Of a stretch of 64,000 nucleotides of DNA, positions 56,397-64,000 are shown in pieces; the first letter of the stretch is position 1; every line of letters starts with the position of its first letter. The translations under genes were made by a program, and so were the position numbers. This stretch comes from Scilla litardierei. Taxonomy: Eukaryota > Streptophyta > Magnoliopsida > Asparagales > Asparagaceae. A model generated the notes under the pieces. That model saw nothing but the letters and a program-made list of their open reading frames with translations, searched no databases and was not told where the DNA came from. The stretch is taken from positions 9,315,878-9,379,877 of the forward strand of contig CM061139.1 of the NCBI GenBank assembly GCA_030789695.1. The letters run 5' to 3'.

Positions 56397-57135
56397 TATC
56401 ACGCCCGGCTTCCCAAAACGACAGAAGCGAGACGTGACGAAGGTCTGCATGGGCCAGAGCTGTGAGGCTCAGACCCAATAAGCGTCTGTAGGATACCATT
56501 TAAAGATTTGCAGGTCCTTGCATTTAAAAAAGTTCGTAACAATAATAATAAAGTACTGGAAAGGAAATTTGCATTCATTTTATTCCATCAAGATATCCAA
56601 AAGTACAAGAGTATAAAAAGGAAAGTAATGCCCAGCATGGCAACAACTGTAAAAAGGAAAATAATGTGCTACACACCCAACCTAAAACAGAAGTAAAAAG
56701 TGCTACGCACCCAAACTACGAACAACGGAAGCCCCAAGGTCAGCAACTGAGGAACCCCGAAGACATGTCCTCACTCGGGTCATACTCCGGGTCGACATCC
56801 TCCGGCTCCAAGTATTCAGGAAGGTCTGGCTCGTCCGCGTACTCTAGCTCAACACCTGACGTACAACACCCAAGAGAAAAGGAACTGTACGTCAGGTAAA
56901 GTCTACAAGGGAGGGTTAGACTCTACTGCAAGTGTAATGTAATTAAGAGCAACATTTTACTGGTTGATTAACATGCTGAGGTTATGACATGGCAGTTATA
57001 CTATGCAGAAAGTAAAACGGTACCGGAAAAGTAAACGTGATAGATAGTAGCCGTAGCGTGTGCTACCGACTACAGGACTAAGCTAGACGGGACAGGACAA
57101 GACAAGACAAGACATGTGTGACTCGAAGGGTTCAC
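56397..57135 (-). repeat. Partial chromovirus-like gypsy LTR
   Basis: The left end TATCACGCCC corresponds to the LTR end TGTCACGCCC of gypsy-1 with one change. The body matches the U5-side of the gypsy-2 LTR in inverse orientation (for example the GACAAGACAAGACAAGACA tract near 57,098 versus 60,980). It is cut at 57,135 by the next Athila LTR; the U3 part is not seen. Confidence 0.78.
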
Positions 57136-57492
57136 TGATCGCGTCCAGATATACACCCGAAAAACGACTTGTAGTTTTACCGCAAGCGCACGGTGTAGTG
57201 GCAAGAGGGTATCGAACCCATGGAGGACAAATGACAGTATCTTACTTCGATTACCTAGCTATCAAGAGAATAAGAATAGTTTTGATGTAATAGTCACAAT
57301 CGTTCAAATAGCAAGAAATATCAATATAATAAGGCGTCTAGGGATAGGAAATCCCCACTACGGACCGTCTCTCATCCGTGTGAATCATAAATTTCAGTGT
57401 TGCTAAGCTTGAATATAGGTGAAGTAGTCGCAACTTAATGTAGAACCAATCTCACGCTCTCTCGCTATTGCCGGTCTATAGCAAACTTAGAA

Positions 57493-57786
57493 TAGAGCCC
57501 ACTATCATGCAAACCCTACCCTAAACCGCTAGCGTGAAGATCAACATCATCGTCCAATCGCATCTCGAGCCCACTCTCGTGCAAACTCGAGCTACTATCT
57601 AGGTTATGATAGTTCGTATTCGTCCAATCTCATGCAAACGAATATTAGCATAGATTTATAATTAAAAATCCTAGCTTTGGTCCAATCTCTTGCAAACCAA
57701 ATCTAAAGAAATTCAATTATCAATCTAAATCGAATATCTAGGCCTTCCTATCAATTGGGATCCAATCTCTTGCAAATCCCAATCGA
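57493..57786 (-). other. GNRA stem-loop series in the diverged Athila LTR
   Basis: Minus-strand units: H1' 57,750-57,786 (ATTGGGAT/ATCCCAAT), H2' 57,672-57,703 (TTTGGT/ACCAAA), H3' 57,617-57,644 (TATTCGT/ACGAATA), H4' 57,564-57,591 (CTCGAGT/GCTCGAG), H5' about 57,493-57,518 (wobble pairs). The GAGA cap is kept in H1'-H4' (H5' has GATA). Stems differ from Athila-3, yet pairing is kept. Confidence 0.75.
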
Positions 57787-58240
57787 TATGAATTCCTAGC
57801 TACTCGTAATAAATCAATCACAACCTAACCATTATCAATTCTAGCAACAAATCTACAAATTCATCACAATTCAAAGATTGGGTCCATAGGGTTCATCTCC
57901 ATGCCCTAGAACGACGGCACTACTCACTAATCATCATGAAAATATCAGAAATAACAACTATAATCATGGCACAATTCATTGCAAATAAGAAACAATTCAT
58001 AAAAATGAGTTTTTTTAACAAGAAAGAACAAACCAACGTTGTCGCCAATGATCTCCAGCTGAGATTTTCCAAAAGAATAGCCGTCAAAAACCTAAAAGAA
58101 GTCTCTTAAAAATAATTCAAGTCTCTCCTAAAACTAGGGTAAAAACTAGGCTTAAATACAAGACAAAATCATCCAAAAAATCGTGACAAAACTGCCCCTA
58201 TGCAGCCCAGAATTCGCATTCCTAGCAGCAGTCGGAGAGG

Positions 58241-58596
58241 GTCACTTGCCCGAGTGACCCTTGTCACTCGCCCGAGTGACAAACCCTGTAAAATAACAAT
58301 AACTTCGGGGTTTACATGGTCTATTTCTTAGGGTGACTCGGCCGAGTAGTCTTCTTCGTTCGGCCGAATGAGCAATCATGCTCGGCCGAGTGGGCTTCCT
58401 CTGAAATTCCAGTAAGTTGGCAGCTTCTCTGGACGAATTCTTTGTACTACTCGGGAGAGTGAGTTTTCTCACTCGGCCGAGTAGACTTCCTTACTCGGCC
58501 GAGGAAACATCTAAAATTTGCTGTGCGTGTCCGTTTCCCTCGAGCAAGTGTGATCCTTCACTCGGCCAAATGAGCAGTCTTGCTCGGCCGAGTGAG
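58241..58596 (-). repeat. CTCGGCCGAG palindrome array in the diverged Athila LTR
   Basis: Several CTCGGCCGAGT and CTCGCCCGAGTGAC sites, upstream in minus sense of the TATTTAA at 58,152. Confidence 0.85.
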
Positions 58597-58899
58597 GTGC
58601 TCCTGAGCTGCTTTCTTCTCCTTTTCGCCTCCTCGTCGATCCTACGAAATTCCTTCTTCTTTCGCTCATCCTCTATCGCTGATAAGTCCCCCAATAAGCC
58701 ATGGGTGACACTCTGAAGTGCGTGAAAATCCTCTGATCTCATTTTCGCTCCAAATCACACCATATTTCCTGAAATACGACAAAAACAAGAAATAATGAAA
58801 AGCATCGTAATATCGTCGAATAATCGTGAAAAACGCAATATGGGCGGTCAAAACGTAATGAAAACATGCAGAAAAAAGGTGTAAAATATGGAGTGATCA

Positions 58900-59022
58900 A
58901 AATCCCCCCAAGCTTACCTCTTACTCGTCCTCGAGGAAGATGAGTAAAAGGCGAACCCGGTGGATAAAATAAGGAAAAGGAAAGAGTAATAGAAGATAGG
59001 AAAGAAAACAAAGAGGGAGGTG
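58900..59022 (-). other. Stub of the Athila internal region with polypurine tract
   Basis: Inverted AAGCTTGGGGGGATTT (58,900-58,914) and the CTCGTCCTCGAGGAAGATGAG phrase match the 3' end of Athila-3. Gypsy-2 begins at 59,023. Confidence 0.82.
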
Positions 59023-59210
59023 TGTAACGGCTGGTTTTGTATGATAAATATTATTTATATCTATATGCAATGGTTCGTCTTCTTTCTTTACTTCTCCGCG
59101 CTCACATCTTAGTATAGGTTCACTCTTGGAACTCATTAGGAACATCCCGAAGCTCCCCGCTTCATTTTGGCGACTTCCTGTACAAGTTAGCCGGTTCACG
59201 TTGAGGAACC

Positions 59211-59716
59211 GACCGACTAGATGTCCATCTAGTCGGTCAACAACTCCTCATGGACCGACTAGTTTTTGTCAGGCTTTTTCCTTGAGTTACTGTTTACGCT
59301 TAGTCGGTCTAAGTTCAACCACCGACCGACTAGTTATCGAACTAGTCGGTCAACACCTCTTCGCAGACCGACTAAGTACAGAGATCATTTTTCGTATCAG
59401 GTTACTGTTTACCGTTAGTCGGTCAAAGAACGAAAACCGACCGACTAGTTGACGAACTAGTCGGTTAGGTATCTTTCTCTGACCGCCTAATTTTCAAAAT
59501 ATATTGTTGATCATTTTCACCCTTTAGTCAGTCTAAGAACACTGGCCGACCGACTAGGTTGCAAACTAGTCGGTCGAGGAGCCTTCACAGACCGACTAAC
59601 TCTATAAATTTTTCAACAACCCTGTTCACGGTTTGGGTTTTAGTCGGTCACGGTTATACGACCGACCGACTAGTTGCCAAACTAGTCGGTCGACCGCCCT
59701 TCTCTGACCGACTAGT
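59211..59716 (+). repeat. CTAGTCGGTC/GACCGACTAG inverted-repeat array in gypsy-2 U3
   Basis: Five successive groups of the form TTAGTCGGTC-n-CCGACCGACTAGTT-n-AACTAGTCGGTC-n-GACCGACTA, ending about 45 bp before the TATA-like box. Motif and position match gypsy-1 although spacer sequences differ. Confidence 0.9.
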
Positions 59717-59762
59717 TGACCCCGAAACCCTAAATTTTGTGCTAGCCGCCGTTTTATTTTCT

Positions 59763-59771
59763 TATTTAAAC
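59763..59771 (+). promoter_or_regulatory. TATA-like box of gypsy-2
   Basis: TATTTAAAC downstream of the palindrome array and upstream of a pyrimidine-rich leader. Confidence 0.6.
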
Positions 59772-60709
59772 GGGGCTTTCTCTTTCATTTCTTCTGATTA
59801 TTTTCAGTCTCCCTCTTCCCCAATCATACTCCCCTACCTCCCGCGTCCTCCCCTTGCTCTTTCCTCCTTCCATCTTCCCCAAAAGCTCTCCCCCTCTACT
59901 CTTTTCCCTTTTCTTTTGCCCTAGCACGGAGTTCTCGTCTCAGATCCAGCAGCAACGACGCCGAGAGAAGCTGTAATCTTCACCACAACCAGCGATCAAC
60001 ATTCCTCGCTGCGCTACTCGCGGCCTAGGAATTTCCGGACGACGCAAAGCTTCCACCTTTTCAGATTCGACGCCGGATCTTCGGGCAATCGTCAATTTCA
60101 GGTTGGTGCCCTAAATTCGTAGTAACCCACACCATAGATGATCAAACCATAATTAAAAATCAGCAATCTAATCAAACTAAATTTATTTTCCGCTGATCTT
60201 TAAAACGTTGTACAAACCGTAGAAATCGACGGATGGACAATATGCATGTACACACAGGATAGATCGTCGATTAGATTAATTATATTAAAAATGTGATTTT
60301 TAATTGAATAGGATAGTCCCGATAATCTAGACATGACCCTAATAGGGATTAATGAATCGTGATCTGACACCGTCGCCGTGTCACGATTTTCAGACCCTTT
60401 TCTGCCGACGAAACGATTGGACGAGGCGTACTAGGGAGACGACGCACTCGCCACCACAGGCAAGTGTACCACTTGCGTTCTTGGCCATGTTTAGGCCTTT
60501 ATCTTGTTAAGATTGTTAATTTAGAAACTTGAGAACCAGACGTGAAATGATAGCGTCCGGGATGCCTTTGATGGCTCAGATTTGACCATGAAATCTGAGT
60601 CCAACAACAACAAATTCTGAGATCATAGGATTGACATGAGTGTGCGTGAGTTGTGGACACCCTAGTACAACCCCTTCCTGTTTTATCGTGTCTTGTTCCT
60701 TTCCGTCTG

Positions 60710-60890
60710 CACAGCCCGCTGGGCAATAGGGCAATCGCCAAGCCAGAGCGAGTGATCCCTTGTACTAGTTCACAGCCTGATGGGCAATTGGGCACCTGTC
60801 AAGCTAGAGAAGGTGATTCCATGTACCGATACACAGCTCAGAGAGCAATTGGGCACTTGTCAAGCTATAGCATGTGATCCCATGTCTTGT
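60710..60890 (+). repeat. 61-bp minisatellite, three units, in the gypsy-2 LTR
   Basis: CACAGCC(C/T)G-type starts at 60,710, 60,771 and 60,832, each followed by GGGCAAT...GGGCA...GTCAAGC and GTGAT(C/T)CC. Confidence 0.85.
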
Positions 60891-61800
60891 CACGATTCTT
60901 GGGGTTATGGGGTAGGGTTGAGCGTGCAAGCGGCAAGAGGGATTGATCCCCCTCGAACCGAACAGGCGTGAACCCTTTCGTGTCTTGTCTTGTCGTGTCT
61001 GGCTTCCCGTGTTCCGTCTTGTCTTGACACCTATAGGCTAGTCTCGTAGTCCATAGCACTCGCTGTGACTACTACTCGTCTTGTTTATTTGTCTGTTGTG
61101 TTACTTTCTGTCGTTAAAACCTCAACATGTAAATCAACCAGTAAAATGTTGTAAGTAATTGGTACACTTGTAGTTTGGTCTAATCTTTTCTTGTAGACCT
61201 TACCTGACATACAGTTCCTTCTTTTGGTGCTGTACGTCAGGGTTTGAGCCAGAGTACGTGGAGGAGACTGACTTGCCAGCTGACGTGGAGCCAGAGAGCG
61301 TTGATCCCGAGTACGACCCCGAGGAGGATCAGAGCTAGAGACTTTTAGTAGCAGTTTCCAGAGGCGTTATTATCCTTGTTGGGTGCGTAGCACCTTTTAT
61401 GTTTCTTTGTTTAGGTTGGGTGCTTGCACCATTAGATTTACTTTTCTGATGTTGTAGCCCTTCGGGCGTTGAGACTTGGTACATGATATGTTGGAATAAA
61501 ATTTGTGATGTTCTTTCCTTCTTGTACTTTTATTGTTCTGTACTAATATGCAGGGACCTGTACCTTCGTCTTGGTACCACACAGACGCTTATTGGGTCAG
61601 GGCTCCTCAGCTCTGGCCTAAGCGGGCCTCGTCACGCTTCGCCTCCGTTGTTTTGGGAAGCGGGGCGTGACAGGTTTTAGTGGTGGCCCATGCAGGTCCA
61701 CGTCCCATTCTTCTGCAAGTACAGAATAGTAAGAGTAAAGACATTCACTTTTGATATCCAAACATTGTACGAGTCTAACCTTCGTCTTTCTGTCAATAGG

Positions 61801-62947
61801 ATGGCCGGACGACACGTTACCCGATCGGGAAACTTAGGCGATGGAGTTTTGTAGGATCAGGGCGGAGAGTTCCATCTGTTTCTGGGTGTGATGAGGGAGA
61901 TGCTGGATGTTCAGCATCAGCTGGTTCAGCAGTCTCAGTGTGTTGCCCAGGCTCCACCTGTGGCACCACCCCCACCTCCGCCTGCTCCGCGAGCTGCTCC
62001 AGGAGTGAAGCAGTTCAACGAGCTGCAGCCGAAGACCTTCTCTGGGAAGGAAGGACCTCTGGGTGCCGATGAGTGGATCCAGAGCACTGAGGAGAAGTTG
62101 GTTGCTGCGAAGATTCCTGATGATACCCGTGTGGAGCTAGCAAAGATGCAACTGACGGAGAATGCGAGGAACTGGAGGCGCATCGAGGAGAGGCATCTTG
62201 AGAAGCCAGTGGGATGGAAGACCTTCAGGTCTATGTTCAAGGATAAGTATTTCACCAAGTCTGCTAGGAGGGAGCTGCTGAGCAAGTTTATAGACCTGAA
62301 GCAGGAAAATATGACCGTCGAGGAGTATGAAGCCGAATTTGAGATGCTGAGCCGTTTTGCCCCGCACATGGTGAAGAAGGAGGAGAAGCGAGCTGATCGC
62401 TTTCGACAGGGACTGCGTCTGAAGATTCAGGCTTCGATGTCTTCGGCAAGTTTCTCGACTATGAGGGAGGTGCTTGATGCTGCAAAGAATCATGAGCTCA
62501 TAGCTCTTCTGCCTGACCCGCCAGCTGACAAAGGGAAGCGCCCCATGGAGCAGTACTGGCCACCTGCTAGGCTGGCGATGAGGCCAGCCCAGACGGTGCC
62601 GTTTAAGAGGCCTGTAGTACCAGTGCAACAGCAGAGCAAGGGTCCGTGCCATTTCTGCGGCAAGCCCGGACATGTTCAGACCAACTGTCGGAGGAAGCTG
62701 GGACTGTGCCTACTTTGTGGGGATGCTTCGCATGCTGCGAAGGACTGTCCTAGAGCCCGTACTACTGTTGTTGGAGCGCCAGCCCCGTTGCAGATGAGGG
62801 CACCTGCTCCGGTTCAGAGAGGACCTGCCGTTCGTGGACCACCCTTGGTGCCACAGAGGCAGATGTACCAGCGGGCCGTGCAGCCTCCGAGGCCGGCCTA
62901 TACTATGACCGCTGTGGAGACCGAGGAGCTGGATGGAGTGATCGCAG
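61801..62947 (+). pseudogene. gag: Gypsy-2 gag (exon 1) with one early stop
   Basis: Starts MAGRHVTRSGNLGDGVL at 61,801, aligned with MAGRRFTRGG of gypsy-1. An in-frame TAG follows at 61,852-61,854, then the frame is open. The gag domain covers about residues 85-230 (ADEWIQSTEEKLVAAKI, WKTFRSMFKDKYFTKSARRE, MLSRFAPHMVKKEEKRADRF). Two complete zinc knuckles (CHFCGKPGHVQTNC, CLLCGDASHAAKDC) follow. It ends ELDGVIAG at the proposed intron. A start at the internal ATG 61,888 would skip the stop but lose the N-terminus. Confidence 0.88.
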
Positions 62948-63067
62948 GTAATATCTTGACCGAGTCTTTTCTTTTTCATAATCATATTGTATTGCTAGTC
63001 TAGCTAGTGTTGCCTGTTTGTTTGATTGTTAGAGTAGTGTTTGACCTTAGACCCCTGTTTTTCTTAG
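62948..63067 (+). other. Probable 120-bp spliceosomal intron at the gag/protease junction (gypsy-2)
   Basis: ATCGCAG|GTAATATC...TTTTTCTTAG|GCACC. Removal gives [21 protein letters not shown] in phase 1, the expected gag-to-protease sequence. Unspliced, the frame stops at 63,003. Same position and phase as in gypsy-1. Confidence 0.75.
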
Positions 63068-64000
63068 GCACCATTCTCGTGTTTTCTCACCCCGCTTTGG
63101 CTTTGTTTGACTCCGGTGCATCTATGTGCATCTTATCCCGGAGGTTTATAACAATGCACTCCATTCCTACCCATACACCTCCTAAGTGTTGGGACATCAC
63201 TACTGGGAACGGAGTAGTGACGGTGAATCTGGGATGTCGGTCGATTCCTTTAGTGGTTAGTGGACATGAGCTATATGCAGATTTCATCGTCCACGATCTA
63301 CCACATTTCGATGTCGTCCTCGGCATCGATTGGTTGAGATATTTCCATGCATCGATCGATTGTCATAGCAAGAGAGTGGTTTTCTGGATTCCAGGTCATC
63401 CGGAGTTCGAATTCCGAAGCCGAGACGAGTCGCTTGGGCCCATCAGATTTCGGGCCAAGCCGGAGGTGCCGGTGATAGCAGCGTTGCAGATGGAGATGAA
63501 GATTGACCGACCAGCGGTTGTCAGAGACTTCGACGACGTCTTTCCGGAGGATATCTCGGGTCTGCCACCCGACAGAGGTTTAGAGTTCGGTATCGATCTG
63601 ATATCGGGTGCGCAGCCGATATCGAAGGCGCCGTATCGGATGGCTCCCGCAGAGCTTGAGGAGCTACAGAAACAGTTTGATGAGTTGTTGCAGAAGGGTT
63701 TCATCCACCCTAGTGTGTCACCGTGGGGTGCACCTGTTTTGCTTGTGAAGAAGAAGGATGGGTCCCGCAGGATGTGCGTGGACTATCGAGGATTGAATGC
63801 TGTCACCGTGAAGAATAAGTATCCGCTGTCGCGCATCGACGACATATTTGATCAGCTGGGAGGTTCGAGAGTCTTCTCGAAGTTGGATTTGAGGAGTGGA
63901 TATCATCAGTTAAAAGTTAAGAAGGACGACGTCCCGAAGACAGCTTTCCGAACGAAGTACGGGCACTATGAGTTTGTGGTGATGCCCTTCGGTGTGACCA
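63068..64000 (+). CDS. pol: Gypsy-2 pol (protease and start of reverse transcriptase), cut by the window edge
   Basis: Open to the last base. Protease motif [16 protein letters not shown], linker with [21 protein letters not shown], then reverse transcriptase [40 protein letters not shown] (Gly where gypsy-1 has Glu) and [13 protein letters not shown], ending at VVMPFGVT. There are no stops in about 310 codons, so this part looks intact. Downstream domains are out of view. Confidence 0.92.

Larger units (their letters stand above)
57136..58899 (-). repeat. Athila LTR, diverged relative of Athila-3
   Basis: 1,764 bp, minus strand TGATCACTCC...ACGCGATCA. It holds a palindrome array (58,241-58,596), minus TATA-like TATTTAA (58,152-58,158), and a stem-loop series (57,493-57,786) in the same order as the Athila-3 LTR. 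It is followed at 58,900-58,914 by the inverted polypurine tract, so it is a 3' LTR whose internal region is cut off by gypsy-2. Confidence 0.88.
59023..61672 (+). repeat. 5' LTR of gypsy-2
   Basis: 2,650 bp, TGTAACGGCTGG...GGCGTGACA. Palindrome array 59,211-59,716, TATA-like TATTTAAAC at 59,763-59,771, then a C/T-rich leader. A three-unit 61-bp repeat is at 60,710-60,890. Confidence 0.92.
59023..64000 (+). mobile_element. Gypsy-2: 5' half of a chromovirus-like Ty3/gypsy element
   Basis: A 5' LTR, gag, a gag/protease intron, protease and part of reverse transcriptase, ending at the window edge. The proteins are close relatives of gypsy-1 but clearly diverged, and the LTR is about 260 bp longer. 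Confidence 0.93.

Noticed and set aside
60499..60971. Possible small genes over the 61-bp repeat in the gypsy-2 LTR
   Set aside because: Frames follow the minisatellite period inside an LTR leader; no homology.
1..64000. Host genes, tRNA or rRNA genes between the elements
   Set aside because: All sizeable coding similarity is retrotransposon-derived; I saw no cloverleaf or rRNA-like sequence.

Overview
The window is plant nuclear repeat DNA, almost certainly pericentromeric or other heterochromatin of a flowering plant. I see no convincing host gene, tRNA, rRNA or CRISPR array. Nearly every base can be assigned to LTR retrotransposons nested in one another: Athila-like and Tat-like Ty3/gypsy elements (tRNA-Asp-type and Tat-type primer sites), chromovirus-like Ty3/gypsy elements with LTRs of 2.4-3.2 kb, Ty1/copia elements with an initiator-Met primer site, and one TRIM. 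The species cannot be named from the sequence.

Layout. 1-1550: the 5' end of a copia element on the minus strand, running off the left edge. It sits inside Athila-2 (1551 to about 10,080, plus strand), which also carries a 3.2 kb solo gypsy LTR (3261-6465) and a 1.5 kb tandem duplication of its 3' end. About 10,081-38,827: a decayed Tat-like element on the minus strand, with gag at 36.3-37.3 kb, a 127-bp minisatellite, and an opposite-strand extra gene with a Transposase_28-like domain at 10.1-12.4 kb. Two younger elements have landed in its minisatellite: Athila-3 (12,798-25,657, plus) and gypsy-1 (25,823-35,433, minus). 38,828-51,655: old AT-rich repeat DNA split by a full-length copia element (42,382-50,241; perfect ATGAG target duplication). 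51,656-54,658: Tat-like LTR and gene debris containing a TRIM (53,153-54,027). 54,659-59,022: minus-strand Athila-like LTRs and part of a gypsy LTR. 59,023-64,000: the 5' half of gypsy-2 (plus), cut off by the right edge within reverse transcriptase.

How the parts work together. Each autonomous element has promoter LTRs, a primer site, gag-pol and a polypurine tract. Most coding regions carry a few nonsense changes or a frameshift. The exception is the Athila-3 pol frame, which is open for 1,293 codons but has no gag or protease before it.

Most interesting signals. (1) The Athila LTR leader holds a tandem series of stem-loops with the same GNRA-type cap and inner stem but different outer stems. 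In a diverged Athila LTR the outer stems have changed sequence while pairing is kept, which suggests a conserved RNA structure. (2) Several unrelated LTR families carry arrays of short palindromes just upstream of the TATA box. In Athila-3 the same array recurs before a second, internal TATA box that would drive the 3' gene. (3) The chromovirus-like elements appear to carry spliceosomal introns, one at the gag/protease junction at the same position in two diverged copies and one inside integrase that restores the frame.
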